Shown one piece after another: positions 52,206 through 61,163 of a DNA stretch of 64,000 nucleotides (position 1 is the stretch's first letter; the number at the start of each line of letters is the position of its first letter). Source of the stretch: an uncultured Acetatifactor sp. (GTDB lineage Bacteria > Bacillota > Clostridia > Lachnospirales > Lachnospiraceae). Below the pieces are notes generated by a model. The model saw only the letters and a list, made by a program, of their open reading frames with translations, was not told the origin of the DNA and ran no database searches. Both the position numbers and the translations under genes were made by a program. Location: positions 49,360-113,359 of the forward strand of contig CAJUFB010000003.1 in NCBI GenBank assembly GCA_910585805.1. Reading direction: 5' to 3'.

Positions 52206-52327
52206 GGATACTGACTTCGCTGGAGGGGCTGTCAGGACCGTTGCTCCGCAATGGCTTGCGCAGGCCGGTGAGTGTGAGGCAGGGCTGTGTCCAGGGAGCA
52301 GGAAATGGAGGAAAGGAGAGCCGGATT

Positions 52328-52807
52328 ATGAAAAAAAGCGGCGGTTCGCCGGTGGGATTTTATACGATGGGGGTTGCCTGTCTTTGTCTGGCGGTCTTTT
52401 TTCTGACAGTTGTTTTCGGGGCCCGGACCTACCGCGGCATTGTGGCGGCTCAGGCAGAAAATGATGCGGACAGGGCGATCCTTTCCTATCTGACGACTTG
52501 TATGAAAGCAAATGATACGGAAGACGCAGTGGAGATCTATGAGGAGGACGGCATTACGGTACTGTCCATTGCGGACGGCGGCAGCGGCTATGGACTTCGC
52601 ATTTATCAACATCAGGGAGCTCTGCTGGAGGAGTACGGAAAGCTGGGGGAAGAGCTGCGTCCCGGGGATGCGCAGATGATCGGGGAGACGGCAGTCTTCC
52701 GGGTGGAAGAGGTGGCGGAACGTACCTATGCTGTCACCACAGATGGGGGCAGGGTATTGTTCCGCGCCAGGTGCGGAGAGACAACGGAGGCTGCTGCGGA
52801 TGAGTAG
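52328..52807 (+). CDS. Small one-TM pilus-associated protein 2 (DUF4860-like)
   Basis: 159 residues: hydrophobic helix at about 10-35 (FYTMGVACLCLAVFFLTVVF), then a beta-rich soluble part (VLSIADGGSGYGLRIYQHQ). Resembles DUF4860 proteins of Firmicutes pilus operons as I recall them. No prepilin site. Start after GGAGGAAAGGAG. Overlaps the next gene by 8 bp. Confidence 0.65.
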   Translation: MKKSGGSPVGFYTMGVACLCLAVFFLTVVFGARTYRGIVAAQAENDADRAILSYLTTCMKANDTEDAVEIYEEDGITVLSIADGGSGYGLRIYQHQGALLEEYGKLGEELRPGDAQMIGETAVFRVEEVAERTYAVTTDGGRVLFRARCGETTEAAADE

Positions 52808-53288
52808 AAATGTCGGTTTGAGCAAAGATAGAGGCAGAAAGCGCCATATTACAGGTTTTTATATAGAAACTTTGATTTTGGTGGCGGTATTGACTGGGGT
52901 TATTCTTGTGCTGACCAGGATATTTGCCTTTTCGGGAGAACTGAGCGGCAGGGCAGGACGGCTGAACAGGGCTGTGCATCTGGCGGAAAACGCGGCTGAA
53001 GCGGTGGCGGCATCAGACAGCCTGGATATGCTGTGCGCGCTGTTGGAGGAGAACGGGAATGCAGAGATGTCCCGGGAGGAGAAGGAAGGGATGCTGCAGG
53101 TCTGGTATGACGCGGAGATGCGGCCGGCATCAGGAGGAGAGTTCCGGGTAGAGGTGAGCTGGATTCCGGAGGCAGCTTCGGGCGGAGGCTTTGTGGAAAG
53201 CACGGTTGCCGTATACTGGATGGAGGAGGCGGATCCGCTTTATATGGTGGATACGGCAGTATATCTGGGGGAAGCGGAAGTAGATTGA
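52800..53288 (+). CDS. Small one-TM pilus-associated protein 3 (prepilin-like N-terminus)
   Basis: 162 residues. After a basic leader the sequence HITGFYIETLILVAVLTGVI looks like a type IV prepilin: Gly, then Phe, a Glu four residues after the Gly (rather than the usual five), then a hydrophobic helix. The soluble part is acidic. Overlaps the preceding stop, so likely coupled. Confidence 0.65.
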   Translation: MSRNVGLSKDRGRKRHITGFYIETLILVAVLTGVILVLTRIFAFSGELSGRAGRLNRAVHLAENAAEAVAASDSLDMLCALLEENGNAEMSREEKEGMLQVWYDAEMRPASGGEFRVEVSWIPEAASGGGFVESTVAVYWMEEADPLYMVDTAVYLGEAEVD

Positions 53289-53377
53289 GCCGGGGGTATC
53301 TGACTGCGGCATCTGCCGCACAGATTATGTTTCGGGTAGATTGATCAGCGAAAGAAGATACAGGAAGGAGGCGCGGG

Positions 53378-53788
53378 ATGAAACATATACCGATCAGGCT
53401 GGGGCCGCTTGCGCTGCTGCTGACAGTGATCAGTATCTGCATGGCCACACTGGGGATACTTTCCTTTACCACAGCCCGTGCCGATCTCAGTCTGGCAGAA
53501 AAATATGCGTCTACGGTGCAGGAAAGGTATATGCTGGAGAAAGCGGGACAGGATTTTCTCCGGCAGGCAGGGAATGCGCTGGCAGAGGGAAGCGGCCTGG
53601 AAGGGCTTGCCGGTACGGAGACAGGCGAGGACGGCATTCTATATAAAACATTGGAATATGAGGAAGTCCGGCTGCTGATCGGACTCCTGCGGGAGGGAGA
53701 TCACGGCTTTCGTGTTGTGGAGTGGCGTATACAGAAAGACTGGGAGCCGGAAGACAATTTGGGTGATTTGTGGGACGGCGTATTTTAG
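53378..53788 (+). CDS. Small one-TM pilus-associated protein 4
   Basis: 136 residues: MKHIPIRLGPLALLLTVISI leads into an N-terminal hydrophobic helix, then a helical segment (ADLSLAEKYASTVQERYMLE) and a small acidic end. Reminiscent of TadF/PilX-like minor components. Start after AAGGAGGCGCGGG. Confidence 0.65.
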   Translation: MKHIPIRLGPLALLLTVISICMATLGILSFTTARADLSLAEKYASTVQERYMLEKAGQDFLRQAGNALAEGSGLEGLAGTETGEDGILYKTLEYEEVRLLIGLLREGDHGFRVVEWRIQKDWEPEDNLGDLWDGVF

Positions 53789-53931
53789 ACAGAGATTCGG
53801 TGACCTGCCTGAGCTGCTGCAATGTCGGCTGGAAACCGGTTATAGGAGGACGATGGGGCGCTCCGCCTGCATGCGTGCAATGGCATAATGAGAAGGTCCG
53901 CGTCGGAAAATGAGAAAATGGAAGGACGGGC

Positions 53932-55122
53932 ATGGAGATGAAATTACGGGAAATTCTTGAGCGGGCGGTACTGGACAAGGCTGTCTCAGATGTGTTCCTG
54001 GTTGCCGGGCTGCCGGTTACCATGAAGTGTAATGGCAGACAGATGTGTATGAGCAGGCAGAAGCTGATACCGAAAGACGATGTAAAGGAAGCCGAACTGG
54101 CAGAGCTGAAGCTGAAGCCCGGGGATATAGAGGCGCTGGTGGAGCAGATTTATACCGAAGGCAGACGAACGAGGGCAAGGCTGGAGAGAGAGGAAGATGA
54201 TGATTTCTCTATTTCCATATCCAGGCGGGTGGATGACGGCGGCAGCTTTCCCGGCGGACGATTCCGTGTCAATGTATTCCGGCAGAGGGGGTCCCTGGCG
54301 GCAGTGATCCGTGTGATCCGTTTCGATCTTCCGGATCCGGGAGAAATGGGCATATCGGAGGATGTGCTTTCCCTGGCGGACGCCAAGGGAGACAGGAACA
54401 ACCGGAACGGCGGCCTGGTATTGGTTACAGGGGCGGCAGGAACAGGAAAATCCACTACGCTGGCCTGTATGATTGACCGCATTAACAGATCCAGAGATTG
54501 CCATATCATTACCATGGAGGATCCGATCGAGTATATTCACAGCCATAAGAAGGCCATTGTGACCCAGAGGGAGATTTCCATTGATACTCCGGGTTATCTG
54601 GAGGCGCTGCGGTCTGCGTTAAGAGAAAGCCCGGACGTGATCCTGCTGGGAGAAATGCGGGATTACGATACCATTTCCGCAGCTCTGATTGCAGCGGAAA
54701 CAGGCGTTCTGGTGTTCAGTACGCTGCATACCAACAGCGCAGCCGACACGATCAACCGTATCGTGGATGTATTTCCGGACAAAGAGCAGGCCAGGACGCA
54801 GCTTGCCCAGGTTCTGAGAGCGGTTGTATGCCAGCAGCTGGTGCCTTCCACCGCGGTGGATGAAAGCGGCAGTCCTGTCCGGATTCCTGTTTATGAGATT
54901 CTGAAAGCCACGGATGCCATTCAGAATATGATCAGAGAGAACAAGGTGAACCAGCTGAATTCGGCCATGCAGTCCGGCGCCGGAGAAGGAATGTGCACCA
55001 TGGACGGCAATCTGCTGAAGCTGCACCAGGAGGGCAGGATTACCAGGTCCACGGCTCTGAAATACCGTACGCATTACGGGTACGAATATATGGAGAAGCG
55101 TCTGGGGGACGATAAAGTGTAG
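53932..55122 (+). CDS. pilT: PilT-like ATPase
   Basis: 396 residues. Secretion ATPase with Walker A VTGAAGTGKSTTL near 165, the Asp and His boxes, Walker B LLGEMRDYDTISAALIAAETG and FSTLHTNSA. The C-terminal AIQNMIRENKVNQLNSAM corresponds to the AIRNLIRE motif specific to PilT retraction motors. An acidic/basic insert (GRRTRARLEREEDDD) near residue 75-90 is unusual. No PilB/GspE extension ATPase and no prepilin peptidase are in the window. Start at 53932 or 53938; a -GGAAGGACGGG- SD precedes both. Confidence 0.9.
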   Translation: MEMKLREILERAVLDKAVSDVFLVAGLPVTMKCNGRQMCMSRQKLIPKDDVKEAELAELKLKPGDIEALVEQIYTEGRRTRARLEREEDDDFSISISRRVDDGGSFPGGRFRVNVFRQRGSLAAVIRVIRFDLPDPGEMGISEDVLSLADAKGDRNNRNGGLVLVTGAAGTGKSTTLACMIDRINRSRDCHIITMEDPIEYIHSHKKAIVTQREISIDTPGYLEALRSALRESPDVILLGEMRDYDTISAALIAAETGVLVFSTLHTNSAADTINRIVDVFPDKEQARTQLAQVLRAVVCQQLVPSTAVDESGSPVRIPVYEILKATDAIQNMIRENKVNQLNSAMQSGAGEGMCTMDGNLLKLHQEGRITRSTALKYRTHYGYEYMEKRLGDDKV

Positions 55123-55213
55123 ACAGGAAAGCCGGCTTGTCTGCGGTGCAGGCACAGAGAGTAAAGGTGGTCATGCATGAGCATAAATATTTCATAAATA
55201 ATATGTGAAACTC

Positions 55214-55242
55214 TTGACAGCTATCACGGTATGTAGTAGGAT
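55214..55242 (+). promoter_or_regulatory. Promoter of metK
   Basis: TTGACA (55214-55219), 17-bp spacer, TAGGAT (55237-55242), placing the transcript start just before the riboswitch. Confidence 0.85.
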
Positions 55243-55263
55243 AGATACGGAAATTAAATATGA

Positions 55264-55420
55264 CTTCTCTTATTCAGAGTTGGTGGAGATACATAGGATC
55301 GATGAAGCCACGGCAACCCCATATAGGAAGGTGCCCCCCCTGAGCGAGTATTGTTCGAACAATAAGAGGATAAGATACCGATGATTTCGAGTCCGCTTAT
55401 TTTGTAAGCGGACTTTTTTC
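55264..55420 (+). promoter_or_regulatory. SAM-I (S-box) riboswitch with terminator, upstream of metK
   Basis: The S-box core GATCGATGAAGCCACGGCAA occurs at 55298-55317 with the P1 stem CTCTTATT (55266-55273) pairing AATAAGAG (55361-55368), GGTGGAGA upstream and GGAAGGTGCC downstream. A terminator GTCCGCTTA/TAAGCGGAC plus TTTTTT at 55391-55420 follows. When SAM is bound, transcription should stop here, lowering metK. Confidence 0.95.
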
Positions 55421-55599
55421 GGCGTATCGGGCAGATTCCGGAGTGGAGTCTGACAGAATATATGGCAGGCAGCCCCTCATAACGGTCAGCGTGTTTTCCC
55501 ACATGCGGTACGGGTAAGGCGGCTGATACGGCCTGTATTAGTGAGGAGTCGAAGGAAACCGCAATTCCTGACAGGACAGGAAGAAAGGAAGACAAACAA

Positions 55600-56787
55600 A
55601 TGGAAAAACATTTATTTACATCAGAATCCGTTACGGAAGGGCATCCTGACAAAATCTGCGATGCCGTATCGGATGCGATCCTGGATGCCTGCATGGAGCA
55701 GGACCCCATGAGCCGTGTGGCCTGCGAGACAGCCAGCTGCACAGGTTTTATACTGGTAACCGGTGAGATTACCACCACGGCCAACCTGGATATCCCCGGG
55801 ATTGTACGGAAAACCGTTAATGAGATCGGCTACAATGATTCCAGAGTGGGATTTGACGGAAATACCTGTGCCGTCATGGTTGCCCTGGACAAACAGTCCC
55901 CCGACATTGCCATGGGGGTCGACAAGGCTCTGGAGGCCAGGGAATCCAGCATGGATGACGCCCAGATTGAAGCCATCGGCGCAGGGGATCAGGGGATGAT
56001 GTTCGGCTATGCCACCAACGAGACGCCGGAACTGATGCCCTATCCCATATCTCTTGCCCACAGGCTGGCAAGGCAGCTGGCGAAGGTCCGCAAGGACGGC
56101 ACCCTGCCCTACCTGCGGCCGGACGGCAAGAGCCAGGTGTCCGTGGAGTACGATGAAAACGGCAGGCCTGTCCGCCTGGAGGCAGTGGTTTTGTCCACCC
56201 AGCATGACGAGAATGTGAGCCAGGAACAGATTCATCAGGATATCCGGAAGTACGTATTTGATCCCGTTCTGCCCGGGGATATGATTGACGGGGAGACGAA
56301 ATTTTTCATCAATCCCACAGGGCGTTTCGTCATTGGCGGGCCTCAGGGAGACGCAGGGCTCACCGGACGCAAGATCATCGTTGACACCTACGGCGGAGCT
56401 GCCCGCCACGGCGGCGGAGCTTTCTCAGGCAAGGACTGTACCAAGGTGGACAGGAGCGCTGCCTATGCCGCACGCTATGTAGCGAAGAATATCGTGGCTG
56501 CCGGTCTGGCGGACAAATGTGAGATTCAGCTCTCCTACGCCATCGGTGTGGCGCAGCCTACCTCCGTCATGGTGCAGACCTTCGGCACCGGGAAGCTGGG
56601 CAATGAGAAGCTGGTGGAGATCATCCGCGAGAATTTTGACCTGCGTCCTGCCGGCATCATCAAGATGCTCGATCTGCGCCGGCCCATCTATCGCCCTACT
56701 GCGGCTTACGGCCATTTCGGACGTGAGGATGTGTCTCTGCCCTGGGAGGCTACCGATAAGGCGGAAGCTCTGAAGAAATATCTGTAA
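55600..56787 (+). CDS. metK: S-adenosylmethionine synthetase
   Basis: Makes SAM from methionine and ATP. Starts MEKHLFTSESVTEGHPDKIC; GAGDQGMMFGYATNET near residue 126-141 (ATP-binding hexapeptide) and GGGAFSGKDCTKVDRSAAY near 268-286 (P-loop-like). 395 residues, normal. Start after GGAAGAAAGGAAG. Controlled by the S-box upstream. Confidence 0.97.
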   Translation: MEKHLFTSESVTEGHPDKICDAVSDAILDACMEQDPMSRVACETASCTGFILVTGEITTTANLDIPGIVRKTVNEIGYNDSRVGFDGNTCAVMVALDKQSPDIAMGVDKALEARESSMDDAQIEAIGAGDQGMMFGYATNETPELMPYPISLAHRLARQLAKVRKDGTLPYLRPDGKSQVSVEYDENGRPVRLEAVVLSTQHDENVSQEQIHQDIRKYVFDPVLPGDMIDGETKFFINPTGRFVIGGPQGDAGLTGRKIIVDTYGGAARHGGGAFSGKDCTKVDRSAAYAARYVAKNIVAAGLADKCEIQLSYAIGVAQPTSVMVQTFGTGKLGNEKLVEIIRENFDLRPAGIIKMLDLRRPIYRPTAAYGHFGREDVSLPWEATDKAEALKKYL

Positions 56788-56909
56788 GCAATTATGTCAG
56801 TGGCCCTGGCAGATATAAGAAAACAAAGGCTTTACACTTTGGGCAATGCTTGTTATAATGAAAATGTCACATACTGAAAAAGGCGCTGATGGAAAGCAGG
56901 TGGTTATGG

Positions 56910-57092
56910 ATGACGGAAGGTGAAATGCTTAAGATTTCTGTGGAAGAGTTTTCAAGGCTGCAGGACTATATGATATCCTGTGAGAAAAATTCAGATGCAT
57001 ACAAGAAGATGAAGAGAAGATATATCGAACTGAAAGTCATACTTTCTGCGTCTGGCGTTAATCTGACAGAGTTGGATTTTATAAAGGAGTAG
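56910..57092 (+). CDS. Small helical protein of unknown function
   Basis: 60 residues starting MTEGEMLKISVEEFSRLQDY and ending GVNLTELDFIKE; basic-helix KKMKRRYIELKVIL in the middle. Start at 56910 supported by AGGTGG 6 bp upstream; 56925 is an alternative. Followed by a terminator, so it is probably a real single gene. Family not recognised. Confidence 0.6.
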   Translation: MTEGEMLKISVEEFSRLQDYMISCEKNSDAYKKMKRRYIELKVILSASGVNLTELDFIKE

Positions 57093-57107
57093 GAACGTGC
57101 GCAAAGG

Positions 57108-57149
57108 GGTGTAAAGCTTTCCGCAAAGGGAGGGCTTTGCACCTTTCTT
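57108..57149 (+). terminator. Rho-independent terminator
   Basis: GGTGTAAAGC pairs GCTTTGCACC, then TTTCTT; 16 bp after the small gene. Confidence 0.8.
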
Positions 57150-57316
57150 ATATGCAGGATCGGTGGGATATACTCGTGAGCGCATTCATTTGCCGATTTT
57201 TGCTCTACGATACGGAGGCGCTCATTCGTTATAAGTGGCTCTGCTGTCCTGTATTGGGGCCGGTGAAAAGATAGCGGAGATCGACAGGGCGCTTTTGGAA
57301 TATTATGTCTGAAATC

Positions 57317-57345
57317 TTTACAAGCGTGCCGGATTTCAGTATACT
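57317..57345 (+). promoter_or_regulatory. Promoter of dnaE
   Basis: TTTACA (57317-57322), 17-bp spacer, TATACT (57340-57345), about 90 bp before the dnaE start. The remaining spacer (57150-57316) shows a loose GAGCGC/GCGCTC inverted repeat and nothing else recognised. Confidence 0.75.
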
Positions 57346-57435
57346 GTTACTGTACTGAACTTGCAGGAATTTCTTACAGCGGTGCAGCCGGATGGGTGGG
57401 AGTTCAGGAAGAAAGCACAGAAGGAGACTGATATC

Positions 57436-60400
57436 ATGGCATTCGTACATCTTCATGTCCACACGGAGTATTCCCTCCTGGACGGCTCCAATAAAATAAA
57501 GGAATATGTCTCCCGGGTGAAGGAACTGGGAATGGACAGCGCCGCCATCACGGATCATGGCGTCATGTACGGCGTCATTGATTTCTACCGTGCGGCGAAG
57601 GCGGCAGGCATCAAACCGGTGATAGGCTGCGAGATCTATGTGGCGCCAGGTTCCCGTTTTGACAAGGAACTCACCGGCGGCGAGGACAGATACTACCATC
57701 TGGTGCTGCTGGCGGAGAATAATACCGGGTATTCCAATCTGATGAAGATTGTCAGCAGGGGATTTACGGAGGGGTATTATTACAAGCCCAGGGTGGATAT
57801 GGAGATCTTAAATCGTTATCACGAGGGGATCATCGCCCTGTCGGCCTGTCTGGCAGGGGAAGTGCAGCGCTGTATTTCCAAAGGGCAGCCCGACGAGGCC
57901 AGGAAGACTGCCAGGAAGTACGAGGAATGCTTCGGGAAGGGGAATTTCTTCCTGGAACTGCAGGACCACGGATATCCGGAACAGCGTATGGTAAATACGG
58001 AGCTGCTGAAGATGAGCCGGGAACTGGATATTCCCCTGGTGGCAACCAATGATGTCCATTATACCTATGAGTCGGATGCGGATTCCCATGACATTCTGCT
58101 GTGCCTCCAGACCAATAAAAAGCTGGCGGACGAGGACAGGATGCGCTATGAGGGCGGCCAGTTTTTCGTGAAAAGCGAGGAGGAGATGAAGGGGCTGTTC
58201 CCCTATGCGTGGGAGGCTGTGGAAAATACCCAGCGGATTGCCGACAGATGCAATGTGGAGATCGAATTCGGGGTTACCAAGCTGCCCAGGTATGAAGTGC
58301 CGGAGGGGTACGATTCCTGGGGATATTTAAATAAACTGTGCGGTGACGGCCTGAAAGAGCGTTACGGCGACGGGGAGAAGCCGGCGGGCGATACGGGCCA
58401 GACACTGCGGGAGAGGCTTGACTACGAACTCTCCGTCATACGCAGGATGGGATATGTGGATTACTTCCTGATCGTGTGGGATTTTATCAATTATGCCAGA
58501 AGCAACGGGATTCCGGTGGGGCCGGGGCGGGGTTCCGCCGCCGGAAGCATTGTGGCTTACTGCCTGAAGATCACGAATATAGAGCCGATCCGGTACAACC
58601 TGCTGTTTGAGCGTTTCTTAAATCCGGAACGCGTATCCATGCCCGATATCGATGTGGACTTCTGCTATAACCGCAGGCAGGAGGTGATCGATTATGTGGG
58701 GCGAAAATACGGCAGCGACAAGGTGGTGCAGATCGTGACCTTCGGTACTCTGGCGGCGAAGGGCGTTATCCGGGATGTGGGGCGCGTCATGGACCTGCCT
58801 TATGCCTTTGTGGATTCCATGGCCAGAATGATTCCGGGGGAGCTGAATATTACCATCGATAAGGCCCTGGATAAGAATCCGGAATTACAGAAGCTGTACC
58901 AGCAGGACGAACAGGCCCGCCGCCTGATCGACATGTGCAAGCGCCTGGAGGGGCTTCCCAGGCACAGCTCCATGCACGCGGCAGGCGTGGTGATCTGCCC
59001 GGAGGCAGCGGATGAGTTCGTGCCCCTGTCCAGGGGGAGCGACGGTTCCGTCACCACCCAGTTTACAATGACCACACTGGAGGAGCTGGGGCTTTTGAAA
59101 ATGGATTTCCTGGGGCTGAGGACCCTTACGGTGATTCATGATACCGTGAAATTCGTGGAGCAGACCCGGGGGAAGAAGGTTGACATAGACAATGTTGATT
59201 TTGATGATGCGCAGGTATATGAGTATCTCAGCGCCGGAAAGACCGACGGTATCTTTCAGCTGGAAAGCGCGGGGATGAAAAACCTGATGAAGGAACTCAG
59301 GCCCAGAAGCCTGGAGGACATCATTGACGGTATTTCGTTATACCGCCCGGGCCCCATGGATTCCATCCCGAAATACATCAGGGGCCGGAGCGACCGGGAC
59401 TCCATCTCATATGCCTGCCCTCAGCTGGAACCCATCCTTTCGCCCACATACGGCTGCATCATTTATCAGGAGCAGGTCATGCAGATCGTCCGGGATCTGG
59501 GCGGGTACACCATGGGCCGAAGCGACCTGGTGCGCCGTGCCATGAGCAAGAAGAAGCACTCCGTCATGGAGAAGGAGAGGGAGAATTTTATCTACGGAAA
59601 TGAGGCTGAGGGAGTGCCGGGCTGTGTTTCCAAGGGAATTGACGAGCAGGTGGCAAACGGCATTTTTGACGACATGATCGACTTCGCCGAATATGCTTTC
59701 AACAAATCCCACGGTGCCGGATACGCGGTGGTGGCCTATCAGACTGCCTGGCTGAAGTATTATTATCCTGTGGAATTTATGGCTGCGCTTATGACCTCGG
59801 TCATTGATAATACCAAGAAAGTGTCGGAATATATCCTGACCTGCCGTTCCATGGGGATTGCCCTTCTGCCGCCGGATATCAATCAGGGACAGAGCGGCTT
59901 TTCCGTCACAGGGGACAGCATCCGTTATGCCCTCACCGCGATCAAGGGAGTGGGGCGCTCCGCCATTGACGGCCTGGTAAAGGAGCGGAAAGAGAGGGGC
60001 CTGTTTACCAATCTGAATGACTTTATCACCCGTGTGACGGATAAGGACGTGAATAAGCGAGCCGTGGAGAATTTCATCAAGGCGGGGGCATTGGACAGTC
60101 TGGGCGGCACCAGGAAGCAGTTTATGAGCGTCTATGTGCAGATGATGGATCATATCGCAAAGGATAAGAGAAACAACCTGGCGGGGCAGATGTCCCTGTT
60201 TGACATTGCGGAGGAATCCCAGAAGGAGGAATTTGATATCCGCATGCCGGATGTGGGGGAATATCCCAAGGATATGCTTCTGGCATTTGAGAAGGAAGTG
60301 CTGGGAATCTATGTAAGCGGACATCCCCTGGAATCGGACCAGGCGCTGCTGGAGCAGTATGTCACCAATACCTCCAACGATTTTATCCTGGATGATGAGA

Positions 60401-61086
60401 GCGGGAAGGCGGTTCTGGAGGATCAGACGAGAGTGGTGATCGGGGGGATGATCGCGGATAAAAATATCAAGTATACCAAAAATGACAAGGTCATGGCATT
60501 TCTGAATCTGGAGGATCTGGTGGGAAATGTGGAGGTCGTGGTATTTCCCAGGGATTATGAACAGTACGGTTCCCTGCTCACGGAGGAGGCAAGGGTCTTT
60601 ATCCAGGGCAGGGCGAATGTGGAGGAAGAGAAGGACGGAAAGCTGCTCTGCGAACAGATCGTCAGCTTTGAGGAAGCCAGGAAGGCAAACGGCAGGCCCA
60701 TATTCCGGAACCGGTACGGAGGGGGAAACAGCGGTAACGGCGGCTGGCAGAACCGGAATAACGGGAACAGCCAGGGAGACGCAGGAGGGCGCGGCCAGTC
60801 CGGCAATGGAGCAGACCGGGGGAATACCGGACAGAACACCGGACGCAGGCCGGGATTCCCGAAAGGACTCTGGATTCAGTTCCCTGACGCAGACAGTTAT
60901 TATTCCAGAGAGCAGGAGCTGTTTTCCGATCTTGCGGATTCTGACGGCAGCGACGATGTAGTGATATATCTGAAGGACGCCAAAGCGTTCAGGATACTTC
61001 CGCCAGACCGCCGTGTGAAGGCGGACAGCAGCCTTATGGAGAAGCTGGAGGCGAGATTCGGCCGGGAAAATGTAAAAATCCGCTAA
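57436..61086 (+). CDS. dnaE: DNA polymerase III subunit alpha (DnaE)
   Basis: 1216 residues. PHP domain begins MAFVHLHVHTEYSLLDG; C-family polymerase palm has PDIDVDFCYNRRQEVIDYV (catalytic Asp residues) and GPGRGSAAGSIVAYCL; then helix-hairpin-helix and OB domain (MIADKNIKYTKNDKVMAFL). A Gly/Asn-rich low-complexity linker at about residues 1093-1141 is unusual for the family. Start 57436 follows AGAAGGAG; the frame is open upstream from a TTG at 57361. In Firmicutes DnaE works with PolC at the fork. Confidence 0.95.
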   Translation: MAFVHLHVHTEYSLLDGSNKIKEYVSRVKELGMDSAAITDHGVMYGVIDFYRAAKAAGIKPVIGCEIYVAPGSRFDKELTGGEDRYYHLVLLAENNTGYSNLMKIVSRGFTEGYYYKPRVDMEILNRYHEGIIALSACLAGEVQRCISKGQPDEARKTARKYEECFGKGNFFLELQDHGYPEQRMVNTELLKMSRELDIPLVATNDVHYTYESDADSHDILLCLQTNKKLADEDRMRYEGGQFFVKSEEEMKGLFPYAWEAVENTQRIADRCNVEIEFGVTKLPRYEVPEGYDSWGYLNKLCGDGLKERYGDGEKPAGDTGQTLRERLDYELSVIRRMGYVDYFLIVWDFINYARSNGIPVGPGRGSAAGSIVAYCLKITNIEPIRYNLLFERFLNPERVSMPDIDVDFCYNRRQEVIDYVGRKYGSDKVVQIVTFGTLAAKGVIRDVGRVMDLPYAFVDSMARMIPGELNITIDKALDKNPELQKLYQQDEQARRLIDMCKRLEGLPRHSSMHAAGVVICPEAADEFVPLSRGSDGSVTTQFTMTTLEELGLLKMDFLGLRTLTVIHDTVKFVEQTRGKKVDIDNVDFDDAQVYEYLSAGKTDGIFQLESAGMKNLMKELRPRSLEDIIDGISLYRPGPMDSIPKYIRGRSDRDSISYACPQLEPILSPTYGCIIYQEQVMQIVRDLGGYTMGRSDLVRRAMSKKKHSVMEKERENFIYGNEAEGVPGCVSKGIDEQVANGIFDDMIDFAEYAFNKSHGAGYAVVAYQTAWLKYYYPVEFMAALMTSVIDNTKKVSEYILTCRSMGIALLPPDINQGQSGFSVTGDSIRYALTAIKGVGRSAIDGLVKERKERGLFTNLNDFITRVTDKDVNKRAVENFIKAGALDSLGGTRKQFMSVYVQMMDHIAKDKRNNLAGQMSLFDIAEESQKEEFDIRMPDVGEYPKDMLLAFEKEVLGIYVSGHPLESDQALLEQYVTNTSNDFILDDESGKAVLEDQTRVVIGGMIADKNIKYTKNDKVMAFLNLEDLVGNVEVVVFPRDYEQYGSLLTEEARVFIQGRANVEEEKDGKLLCEQIVSFEEARKANGRPIFRNRYGGGNSGNGGWQNRNNGNSQGDAGGRGQSGNGADRGNTGQNTGRRPGFPKGLWIQFPDADSYYSREQELFSDLADSDGSDDVVIYLKDAKAFRILPPDRRVKADSSLMEKLEARFGRENVKIR

Positions 61087-61163
61087 ATATCCGCAGGTCC
61101 TATTGAAAAACGGTTAAAAAAGGTATAAAATATTGCGTGACGGAAAGACAGGAGGAGCGAATT

